From positions 1 through 6,307 of the forward strand of contig CAPZYV010000053.1 in the NCBI GenBank assembly GCA_948750805.1: a DNA stretch of 6,307 bases, written 5' to 3'. This DNA comes from an uncultured Bacilli bacterium (GTDB lineage: Bacteria; Bacillota_I; Bacilli_A; RF39; UBA660). The number at the start of each line of letters is the position of its first letter. Positions within the stretch are counted from its first letter, which is position 1. Under the pieces are notes generated by a model. It saw only the letters and a program-made list of their open reading frames with translations, ran no database searches and was not told the DNA's origin. Positions 1 to 5,984 of this stretch are shown here, one piece after another. Position numbers and translations under genes: made by a program.

Positions 1-294
1 AAAGCATGTAAACTTATTAAGCAAGCTTTTAAAGAAATGGAAATGGGTAAATTTAACGAGGAAGAAATTAAAGCAGCAAAAGAGAATTTTATTTTTTCAC
101 TTAATTTAGCTTTAGATAATCCAGCTGGTATTCTAAACAATTATGTATTTAATGTATTTGATAATTTGCCTTTAATAGAAGAAAGAATAAAATTAATAAA
201 AGATGTTACAAAAGAAGAAATTATTAATGTTGCTAAAAAAATTAAACCAAATATTTCTTTTGTTTTAGAGGGGGATGAAAATGGAGAAAATTAG
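1..294 (+). CDS. yfmF: YfmF (YmfF)-like M16 peptidase family protein, C-terminal part only
   Basis: The reading frame is open from the first base and ends at TAG 292-294, giving the last 97 residues of a longer protein; the true start lies outside the window, and the internal ATG at 37 is not a credible start. The segment has the helical pattern of an M16 C-terminal lobe: GKFNEEEIKAAKENF, then a long helix, then DVTKEEIINVAKKIKP, which matches the usual 'vTkedi..vA.ki' element near the end of M16 domains. The gene runs directly into an HxxEH-bearing M16 gene with a 14-base overlap, which is the arrangement of Bacillus ymfF-ymfH (NCBI names YfmF/YfmH). In such pairs one subunit carries the zinc site and the other usually does not; the part seen here cannot show whether this subunit has one. 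Identity rests mainly on the neighbour and the C-terminal pattern. The two genes are likely translationally coupled, because the ribosome binding site of the next gene lies inside this one. Confidence 0.8.
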   Translation, partial: KACKLIKQAFKEMEMGKFNEEEIKAAKENFIFSLNLALDNPAGILNNYVFNVFDNLPLIEERIKLIKDVTKEEIINVAKKIKPNISFVLEGDENGEN

Positions 295-1549
295 TATTAA
301 AGGTATAAATGAAGAAATTTTATACATAGTTTCTAAAAAAGGATTGCCAATATATATTTGGAAAAATGAATTTGCGAAGAGTTTTTATTTATCTTTAAAT
401 ACTCTGTATGGTTCTATTGATACAGAATTTATGGTTGATGGAAAAAAATATAAAGTTCCTAATGGTATAGCTCATTTTATGGAACATATTAAATTTAATA
501 TTGATAAAGATACTACTGCTAATGACATTTTTGATAAACTAGGAAGTGACATTAATGCTTTTACTACTTTTAAATATACAAGCTATTTAGTTTATGGAAC
601 AAGTAAAATTGATGAGAATTTAAATAATTTACTTGATTATGTTTATAATCCTTATTTTACAAAAGAAATGATAAAGAAAGAAAAAGGAATAATTACTTCT
701 GAAATTAATATGGGTAAAGACCAACCATATAGCAAACTTTATTTTGAATTTAATAAAGCTTTATATCATAAAGAAAAATTTCGAAATTTAGTTACAGGTG
801 ATATTGATGATATTAAAAATATTGATTTAGAAGATATTAAATTAATATATGATGTATTTTATCATCCTAAAAATATGTTTTTAATAGTAACTGGAAATGT
901 TAATCCTTATGAAATTGAAAAGATTGTTAATGATAATTTAGATAAAAAAGATATTATTACTTATTTAGAACCTAAAAAAGTAAAGATTAAAGAGCCTAAA
1001 GGAGTTTATAAGAAAGATGTTATTTTAGAATCTAATGTAGAAGTTGAAAAGGCTAAAATAGGTTTAAAAATAGACCGTAAAGTATTTAAAGGCATAGATA
1101 AAGTTAGATTAAATATTATATTAAGTCTTATTTTATCAAGTAATTTTGGTGATACATCTGATTTTAAAGAAGAAATGTTGCAAGAAGGTCTTATAACTTA
1201 TTTGGCTTATAATAGATATGTTGAAGATGAATTTGTGGTTTTAGATATAACTCTTGAAAGTAAATATTTAGATGAAGCCATAAAAATGGTGTTAGAAAAA
1301 CTAGATAATCTTTCTATGGATGAAATAGATTTAAAAAGAAAAGTAAATTCTGCGATATCTAACATGGTAATAAATTATGAAGATGTGGAAAATGTTAATA
1401 ATTTATTACAAAGCTATATAATTAATTATGGAGAAATAATAGATAACACTAAAGAAATATATGAAAGTATCACACTTAATGATATTAATAATGTTATAAG
1501 TAAAATAAATACTAAAGAAAAGACAATAGTTAAGATGGTTAAAGACTAG
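281..1549 (+). CDS. yfmH: YfmH (YmfH)-like M16 family zinc metalloprotease
   Basis: This is a predicted 422-aa cytoplasmic M16 (pitrilysin/processing peptidase) protein, the usual length for YmfH. The inverted zinc motif is intact as HFMEH (His65, Glu68, His69). The third zinc ligand is Glu141 in GIITSEINM, about 72 residues downstream as the family expects. The stretches DINAFTTFKYTSYLVYGT and YNPYFTKEMIKKEKGIITSE closely follow Bacillus YmfH as I remember it. The second half (about 230-422) is the M16C-type lobe without a zinc site. In Bacillus the YmfF/YmfH pair is associated with the 5-aminopentanol modification of EF-P and with swarming; its peptide substrate is not evident here. I chose ATG 281 over ATG 275 because GAGGGGG at 268-274 is well spaced for 281 but almost abuts 275. 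The gene overlaps the yfmF-like gene by 14 bases and ends in a probable terminator. The usual downstream ymfI or pgsA genes are not next to it. Confidence 0.9.
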   Translation: MEKISIKGINEEILYIVSKKGLPIYIWKNEFAKSFYLSLNTLYGSIDTEFMVDGKKYKVPNGIAHFMEHIKFNIDKDTTANDIFDKLGSDINAFTTFKYTSYLVYGTSKIDENLNNLLDYVYNPYFTKEMIKKEKGIITSEINMGKDQPYSKLYFEFNKALYHKEKFRNLVTGDIDDIKNIDLEDIKLIYDVFYHPKNMFLIVTGNVNPYEIEKIVNDNLDKKDIITYLEPKKVKIKEPKGVYKKDVILESNVEVEKAKIGLKIDRKVFKGIDKVRLNIILSLILSSNFGDTSDFKEEMLQEGLITYLAYNRYVEDEFVVLDITLESKYLDEAIKMVLEKLDNLSMDEIDLKRKVNSAISNMVINYEDVENVNNLLQSYIINYGEIIDNTKEIYESITLNDINNVISKINTKEKTIVKMVKD

Positions 1550-1559
1550 GTCTTTTTTT
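1541..1559 (+). terminator. Short intrinsic terminator on the yfmH stop codon
   Basis: A perfect 6-bp stem AAAGAC (1541-1546) / GTCTTT (1550-1555) has a three-base loop that is exactly the TAG stop codon, and the T-run continues to 1559. The stem is short and has only two G-C pairs, so termination may be partial. It lies just before the promoter of the next gene, which fits an operon end. Confidence 0.55.
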
Positions 1560-1560
1560 A

Positions 1561-1589
1561 TTGTTTAATATTTATTTTTATGAGATAAT
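1561..1589 (+). promoter_or_regulatory. Sigma-A-type promoter for the AKR-like gene
   Basis: The -35 box TTGTTT (1561-1566), a 17-base spacer and the -10 box GATAAT (1584-1589) with an extended TG at 1581-1582 fit the housekeeping consensus. The start of transcription is predicted near 1596, leaving a leader of about 17 bases that holds the strong ribosome binding site AAGGAG (1601-1606), 6 bases before ATG 1613. Confidence 0.6.
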
Positions 1590-1612
1590 AAACTTTAGAA
1601 AAGGAGATTTAT

Positions 1613-2479
1613 ATGGTAAAATTAGAAGAATTATCAAAAATAGGTATTGGAACATGGAAATTAGATGTAGAAAATTTTGATGAAGAATTAGAAGCTTTAA
1701 AATATGCTTTTCATTTGGGAGAGAATTATACATCTTTATCTATGCTTTATAATAATGGGTTAAATGTTAAACAAATGAAAAGATTTTTAGATAGTGTTCC
1801 AAGAGATAAAATATTTATTATGGTTAATTTAGATCCAACTATTAATGATAAAAGAGATGTGGAAAAACAACTTGATTTATACTTGAGGGAGCTTGATTTA
1901 GAATATGTTGATGCAATTCAACTTCATAGTCCTAGATTTACCAATATCTCTTTAGAAGAGGTATATGAAGAAATAAAACGTCTTGTTTTAATAAAGAAAG
2001 TACATTATGTTGGAATTAGTAATGTTAATTTAGAGCAATTAAAAGCTATGTGTAAGATTGTAAAACTTGATTTTTTTGAAGGAGTATATAATTTAGAATG
2101 TAAAATATATGAAGATATTGGTGTTCTGGATTATTGTGCTAAAAATAATATTAAATTTGTAGCGTATCAGCCTCTTAGAAGAAATAGAACAGCACTCCGA
2201 AATTATGATGTTTTAGTTAATTTAGCTAAAAAATATCAAAAAACGCAAAATCAGATTATTATTAATTATTTAGTAAATGAAAAAAATATTATGCCTATTA
2301 TTAAGTCTTCTAATAAAGATAGAATTAAAGAAAATATAGAAGCTTTAAATTTTGAAATGACACAGGAAGATTATGAATTGCTAAATAATTTTCGAAATAA
2401 AGAATTTGATAATATAAAAGTTTCTTTTGGAAAAGAAAAGGGAGTTCAAATAGACCAATTACCTAATCAACTAGACTAA
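1613..2479 (+). CDS. Aldo/keto-reductase-fold protein with degenerate catalytic tetrad
   Basis: This 288-aa protein has the length and order of motifs of the aldo/keto reductase (AKR) TIM-barrel family: IGIGTWKL at 9-17, YVDAIQLHSP at 98-107, HYVGISNVNLEQL at 131-143, FVAYQPLRRN at 182-191, and a C-terminal KSSNKDRIKEN at 231-241. The last is the family's NADP(H) 2'-phosphate/adenosine motif and is intact. Of the catalytic tetrad Asp-Tyr-Lys-His, Tyr46 (SMLYNNG) and His105 (QLHSP) remain. The aspartate position of 'DTA..Y' is Ser41 and the lysine position of 'FIT.K' is Asn72 (IFIMVNLDP). The residues that usually contact the nicotinamide are Ser136 and Asn137 (kept), while the usual Gln is Asn160. 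It should therefore bind the cofactor but may not be a normal carbonyl reductase; it could be a sensor, scaffold or altered enzyme. The gene is intact with a strong AAGGAG site, so it is not decaying. An AraC regulator follows on the same strand. The substrate is unknown. Confidence 0.85.
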   Translation: MVKLEELSKIGIGTWKLDVENFDEELEALKYAFHLGENYTSLSMLYNNGLNVKQMKRFLDSVPRDKIFIMVNLDPTINDKRDVEKQLDLYLRELDLEYVDAIQLHSPRFTNISLEEVYEEIKRLVLIKKVHYVGISNVNLEQLKAMCKIVKLDFFEGVYNLECKIYEDIGVLDYCAKNNIKFVAYQPLRRNRTALRNYDVLVNLAKKYQKTQNQIIINYLVNEKNIMPIIKSSNKDRIKENIEALNFEMTQEDYELLNNFRNKEFDNIKVSFGKEKGVQIDQLPNQLD

Positions 2480-2483
2480 TTAC

Positions 2484-2512
2484 TTGAATAATGATATAAA
2501 ATGATGTAAAAT
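2484..2512 (+). promoter_or_regulatory. Sigma-A-type promoter for the AraC-family regulator
   Basis: TTGAAT (2484-2489), a 17-base spacer and TAAAAT (2507-2512) form a good promoter. It begins five bases after the stop of the AKR-like gene. The predicted transcription start is A2519, immediately before the GTG at 2520 and ten bases before ATG 2529, so the message would be leaderless or nearly so. Confidence 0.6.
2491..2510 (+). repeat. Two tandem 10-bp direct repeats in the regulator's promoter (possible operator)
   Basis: ATGATATAAA (2491-2500) is followed directly by ATGATGTAAA (2501-2510), identical at nine of ten bases. The units are one helical turn apart and cover the promoter spacer and half of the -10 box. 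AraC-family proteins bind through two helix-turn-helix units to half-sites about one turn apart, so this is a reasonable autoregulatory site. Chance similarity in AT-rich DNA is the alternative. Confidence 0.35.
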
Positions 2513-2528
2513 TTAGATAGTGATTGAT

Positions 2529-3317
2529 ATGGATTTTTATAATAACTTAAATGAAATGATTTTATATATTGAAAATAACTTATATGAAGAGATAGATTAT
2601 CAAAAATTAGCAAAAATGGTGGGAGTAAATATTTCGACTTTACAAAGATTATTTCCTTTAATTAGTGGAGTTACTCTAACAGAATATATTCGAAAAAGAA
2701 GATTAACTCTTGCTGGTAAAGATTTAGTACAAAGTAAAATGAAAGTTATTGATGTGGCGTTAAAATATGGCTATACTAATGCGACGACGTTTTCAAGAGC
2801 TTTTACGAAATTTCATGGGATAAAGCCGGCCGAAGTTAAAAAGACTAGTAAATTAATTTATTATCCCAAACTTGAATTTACAATTCCAATTATTGAGGAA
2901 GAATTACAGTATGAAGTTATTGAAATGGAATCTTTTGCAATATATGGGCTCGGTATAAAAACAGATAATGCCAGGATAAAAAAAGAAGCCCCTTTATTGT
3001 TTACCAAAGTAAAAAAAGATTATCCAATGCCGGATTATGGAATGATTGTTTATCAAGACCGGTTTAATAGTGACCAATATGAATACTGGGTCTTATGGAA
3101 AAATAAATATCCCAATATGACGGAAATAAAATTTCCTAAATCAAGATGGCTTAAATTTAGAATAAATTCGCAAGAAGCAAAAGATATTCAGGAAATGTCT
3201 GATAGATTTTATTTGAAATTTTTACCTACTTGTATGTATTCCTTAAAAGAATTACCAGAATTGGAATATTATCATAGTGATGAAGAAATAACTGATTTTT
3301 TAATACCAATAAATTAA
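2529..3317 (+). CDS. AraC-family transcriptional regulator with GyrI-like effector domain
   Basis: The N-terminal half is a clear AraC/XylS DNA-binding domain. The first helix-turn-helix is at about residues 23-42 (YQKLAKMVGVNISTLQRLF). The second is at about 71-97 with the family signature KVIDVALKYGYTNATTFSRAF followed by HGIKPAE. The C-terminal half (about 115-262) resembles the AraC effector-binding/GyrI-like domain: alternating strands, YEYWVLWKN around 184-192, and a terminal LKELPELEYYHSDEEI. That domain usually binds small hydrophobic or cationic ligands, as in Rob and BmrR-like regulators; the ligand here is unknown. The domain order (HTH first, effector second) is that of Rob-type regulators. 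I prefer ATG 2529 because AGTGAT at 2519-2524 can act as a weak Shine-Dalgarno site; GTG 2520 would add three residues and make the mRNA leaderless. The gene sits 49 bases after the AKR-like gene, a plausible target, and its last codons form half of a terminator stem. Confidence 0.9.
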   Translation: MDFYNNLNEMILYIENNLYEEIDYQKLAKMVGVNISTLQRLFPLISGVTLTEYIRKRRLTLAGKDLVQSKMKVIDVALKYGYTNATTFSRAFTKFHGIKPAEVKKTSKLIYYPKLEFTIPIIEEELQYEVIEMESFAIYGLGIKTDNARIKKEAPLLFTKVKKDYPMPDYGMIVYQDRFNSDQYEYWVLWKNKYPNMTEIKFPKSRWLKFRINSQEAKDIQEMSDRFYLKFLPTCMYSLKELPELEYYHSDEEITDFLIPIN

Positions 3318-3350
3318 CATTTATTGTACATAAAAAGTCAGTTTTTTTTT
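3290..3350 (+). terminator. Two-part intrinsic terminator overlapping the end of the AraC-type gene
   Basis: The outer stem pairs AACTGATTTTTTA (3290-3302) with TAAAAAGTCAGTT (3331-3343): thirteen pairs with one G-T wobble. A 4x4 internal loop leads to a perfect inner stem CAATAAAT (3307-3314) / ATTTATTG (3319-3326) with loop TAAC, which holds the TAA stop codon. The outer stem is followed by an unbroken T-run to 3350. No matching T-run serves the opposite strand, so it acts on the + strand only. The whole left arm is coding sequence. Confidence 0.85.
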
Positions 3351-3362
3351 ATAAAAATAATT

Positions 3363-3368
3363 TATAAT
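3363..3368 (+). promoter_or_regulatory. Probable -10 box for the ATPase operon
   Basis: There is a perfect TATAAT at 3363-3368, with predicted transcription start at A3375 and a leader of about 18 bases. At the right distance upstream there is only the T-tract of the preceding terminator, so no recognisable -35 box exists and no extended TG is present. Basal activity may be weak or helped by an activator. The ribosome binding site is AAGGGG (3379-3384), 8 bases before ATG 3393. Confidence 0.45.
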
Positions 3369-3392
3369 ATGGGCAGATAAGGGGTTTTTAGG

Positions 3393-5228
3393 ATGAAATA
3401 TTATTATGAGATTTATCTAAATAATAAAAATATATCCGCCGAAGCTTGGCATAATTATCTTCTTGCTTTGCAAAAGTTTATAGGAATAATGCATTTTTGG
3501 AAGATTATTATTAAATTAGATTATAATAAGATTAGATATTATATAGAATCTCCGATTAAGCTTCCTATAACTTTAAATAATATGAATTTTTTATTAAAAG
3601 AAATAGAGGAAATAGTAATAAATAAAGGAATATTCCGAGGTATTTATTTTAATAATGTTTTAGATAATGTTGTTAGTATATATAATAATTTACAAAAAAA
3701 AGGTAAAGATTATCAAGAAATAGTTTTATATATGAGAGGATATAATAAAAAAAATCCTTTTTGGCAAGCAATTGAACTAAAATATAAATATAAAAATAAA
3801 GTATACTCTAAAAAATTATTTTTTAGAGTACCTATAAATATTTTACAGATTGATTTTAATGAAGCTAAAAGTTTTTGTTATACAAAGTTTCCTAAATATA
3901 TGAGTTTAGATAAAGTAATACATTTATTTCGGAATGATGAAGTGGGTTCAATTATGAAAGTGGATACATTTCCTTATTTAGAAAATAATTTCTTTTTAAA
4001 TCATAATGCTTTTGATTTTGATAAACATTCTTTAGTAATGGGAGCAAGTGGTTCTGGAAAATCAAAATTTCTTGCACTTTTAATTAATAATATTTATAAA
4101 TATAATAAAGAAAAGTATAAAGTAGTAGTTATTGACCCTCATGATGCCTTAAAAGATGATTTAGGTGAGGTACAAAATCAAGTTATTGATTTTAAAGATG
4201 ATAGAGTTATTGATTTGTTTAAAAATAATATAATGGATATAAATGCTAATGTAGAACTTTTAATGAGTCTTTTTAAGTCATTAATTAATGATTCTTATAA
4301 TGCTAAATTAGAACGAGTTTTAAGATATAGTATTTATATTTTACTTGAGAAGAAAGATTTTTCCTTTGTTAATTTAAGACGCCTTTTACTTAATTTAGAT
4401 TATCGTAATGAAATAATTAGAGAGTTAAAAAATGATTTACCTCCTAGTGTATCTTATTTCTTTTTAACGGATTTTAATGAACTTAAAACAGCTAGTTATA
4501 ATGAAGCGATATCACCTATAATTGCATTTATTGATGAGATGCAGATGGTTCCAGTTTTTAATCATATAAAAGAAAATAAAGGCTTAATAGATATTATTAA
4601 AAATAATTTTTTAAGTGTCTTTTCTCTAAATAGAATAAACCTGGGAGATAAAGTTACAAAAACAATATCGGGTCTTTTAATGCAGCAATTATTTTTGATT
4701 GCTGAAGAACGTATTATTGATGAACATATTATTTTTATTGTAGATGAAGTAGCGGTAATTGAAAATCCGATTTTAGCACGCTATTTATCGGAAATGCGAA
4801 AGTTTAATGTAAATGTTATTTTAGCAGGACAATATTTTAGTCAAATTAGTGCTGATTTAAAAGACGCTATTTTAGCTAATACTCTTAATTATTATGTATT
4901 TAGAGTAGCAAGAAGTGATGCTATATTGCTAGAAAAAAACTTAGAGATAAAGTTAGTAAATAGTGATGAGTGTGAAGATAAATATAAATTGCTTGCTAAT
5001 TTAAAAAATCAAGAGTGTATAGTAAGACTAAGTAAAAATGGATGTATGTATCCGGCTTTTAAAGCTAAAACGGTTAATTTTGTGCCAAAAACAAAAAATA
5101 ATTATCAACAAAAAAAAGTAGAAGAAAAAATTGAAGAAAAAACATTTAGTTTTGAGTTTAATATCGATAGTGATGTAACTGCTAAAGATATTATGAGTAA
5201 AGCAAGTAGTTGTAGAAAGAAGGTATAA
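3393..5228 (+). CDS. HerA/TraG/VirB4-type P-loop ATPase, soluble, unknown substrate
   Basis: This 611-aa protein carries the HerA-FtsK superfamily ATPase signature. Walker A is GASGSGKS at 217-224 (Lys223), a second strand is VVVIDPHDALKDDL at 244-257, Walker B is HIIFIVDE at 445-452 (Asp451, Glu452), and the polar sensor strand is VILAGQYFSQI at 475-485. A later block FRVARSDAILLEKNL (503-517) contains Arg504 and Arg507, candidates for an arginine finger. The DPH motif and the 'LAGQYFSQ ... FRV..DA' order resemble ATPases annotated as type IV secretion/conjugative DNA-transfer or HerA helicase-like proteins. The 210-residue N-terminal region is of unknown fold and, unlike VirD4/TraG coupling proteins, shows no membrane helix. 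The tail (about 563-611) is a Lys/Glu/Gln-rich linker followed by a short segment. By family it should move or unwind DNA, or power a transport machine, as a ring; no relaxase, pilus or nuclease gene adjoins it. The next gene starts two bases after its stop. Confidence 0.85.
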   Translation: MKYYYEIYLNNKNISAEAWHNYLLALQKFIGIMHFWKIIIKLDYNKIRYYIESPIKLPITLNNMNFLLKEIEEIVINKGIFRGIYFNNVLDNVVSIYNNLQKKGKDYQEIVLYMRGYNKKNPFWQAIELKYKYKNKVYSKKLFFRVPINILQIDFNEAKSFCYTKFPKYMSLDKVIHLFRNDEVGSIMKVDTFPYLENNFFLNHNAFDFDKHSLVMGASGSGKSKFLALLINNIYKYNKEKYKVVVIDPHDALKDDLGEVQNQVIDFKDDRVIDLFKNNIMDINANVELLMSLFKSLINDSYNAKLERVLRYSIYILLEKKDFSFVNLRRLLLNLDYRNEIIRELKNDLPPSVSYFFLTDFNELKTASYNEAISPIIAFIDEMQMVPVFNHIKENKGLIDIIKNNFLSVFSLNRINLGDKVTKTISGLLMQQLFLIAEERIIDEHIIFIVDEVAVIENPILARYLSEMRKFNVNVILAGQYFSQISADLKDAILANTLNYYVFRVARSDAILLEKNLEIKLVNSDECEDKYKLLANLKNQECIVRLSKNGCMYPAFKAKTVNFVPKTKNNYQQKKVEEKIEEKTFSFEFNIDSDVTAKDIMSKASSCRKKV

Positions 5229-5230
5229 AA

Positions 5231-5929
5231 ATGACAGAAATAGAAACTAAAGATGTAATTAATAAAATTTTTAAGGAAATATTTGATAAAGAATCACCAT
5301 ATAGTGTGGAAGAAATAAAAAATAAATTTGCTTTTGATGTGAGATTACCAGTTATGGTTAGAGATTCTATAACTGGAGAAGAAACTTATACTGTAACAGT
5401 TAATTCGCTTAAGTTTATAACTAATAGTAATATGGAAAAACGTGATAATAGTGAAGGTTGGATATTAGATAAAAAGCCGGTTAAGAATTTAAAAGAATTA
5501 TTAGAAATTTGGGATAGTATTAATTATACAACAACGGAGCGAGTATATGAAAGTGTGAATGTTAGTAAAAGTGACCCTATATATAACTGTTCTAATGTTT
5601 ATAATTCAACAGACTCTAGTAAATGTAATAATATAATATTTTGTGATGGGATACATGATTCTAATTATACGATTGCAAGTCAGAGAAGTACTAATCTTAA
5701 TTATTGTATTAGAGTAGATGATTCTAATACATGTACTAATTCTTATAATGTAATTTGTTCAGCTAAAATTAGTAATTCTATGTTTATTCAGGATTGTAGT
5801 AATTTATATGAATGTATATTTTGTAGTCATATGTCAAATAAAGAATATTGTATTGCTAATATGGAATTTACTAAAGAAGAATATTTTTATTTAAAAGGGG
5901 AAATTATTAAATGGATTTTACAAAATTAA
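5231..5929 (+). CDS. Uncharacterised protein with Cys/Asn/Ser-rich repeat half, ATPase operon partner
   Basis: I do not recognise this 232-aa protein as a named family. The N-terminal part (about 1-110) has no cysteine: a helical start, a beta-like stretch (DVRLPVMVRD, TYTVTVNSLKFIT at about 36-64), then GWILDKKPVKNLKELLEIWD at 76-95. The second part (about 105-210) is quite different, with ten cysteines (120, 132, 138, 159, 168, 176, 189, 195, 198, 207) and many Asn-Ser turns in imperfect units of roughly 10-15 residues, for example DSSKCNNIIFC, NLNYCIRVDDSN and NLYECIFCSH. This looks like a short beta-solenoid with a cysteine ladder, although metal binding (CxxCxH at 195-200) is possible. 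It closes with KEYCIANMEFTKEEY (204-218) and a helix. No signal peptide or membrane segment is seen. The start is ATG 5231 with AAGAAGG (5217-5223), and it follows the ATPase gene by two bases, so the two are cotranscribed and probably work together. The DNA is as AT-rich as its neighbours. Confidence 0.8.
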   Translation: MTEIETKDVINKIFKEIFDKESPYSVEEIKNKFAFDVRLPVMVRDSITGEETYTVTVNSLKFITNSNMEKRDNSEGWILDKKPVKNLKELLEIWDSINYTTTERVYESVNVSKSDPIYNCSNVYNSTDSSKCNNIIFCDGIHDSNYTIASQRSTNLNYCIRVDDSNTCTNSYNVICSAKISNSMFIQDCSNLYECIFCSHMSNKEYCIANMEFTKEEYFYLKGEIIKWILQN

Positions 5930-5939
5930 AATATTTAAA

Positions 5940-5968
5940 TATACAGAAGTTTTTCATTGTGTTATAAT
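5940..5968 (+). promoter_or_regulatory. Strong extended -10 promoter for the LiaF-like gene
   Basis: TATACA (5940-5945), a 17-base spacer and a perfect TATAAT (5963-5968) preceded by TGT (5960-5962) form a strong sigma-A promoter. It starts 11 bases after the previous stop, and I see no convincing terminator between them. Predicted transcription starts at G5975, the first base of the ribosome binding site GGTGAT (5975-5980), so the leader is only about ten bases. Confidence 0.65.
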
Positions 5969-5984
5969 TTAAGTGGTGATAGAA

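Noticed and set aside
275..280. ATG 275 as the start of the yfmH-like gene.
   Set aside because: The G-rich ribosome site ends at 274, leaving almost no spacing; ATG 281 is properly spaced.
2495..2502. TATAAA/TAAAAT at 2495-2502 as the -10 box of the regulator promoter.
   Set aside because: The sequence 17 bases upstream does not resemble a -35 box, while TAAAAT at 2507 pairs with TTGAAT at the ideal distance.
5657..5730. Repeated GATTCTAAT in the Cys-rich gene as a DNA repeat element.
   Set aside because: It simply encodes the recurring Asp-Ser-Asn turns of the protein repeat; the units differ in surrounding bases.
5920..5945. AT-rich palindrome ATATTTAAATAT after the Cys-rich gene as a terminator.
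   Set aside because: It has no G-C pairs and no following T-run at the right distance, so a stable hairpin is unlikely.
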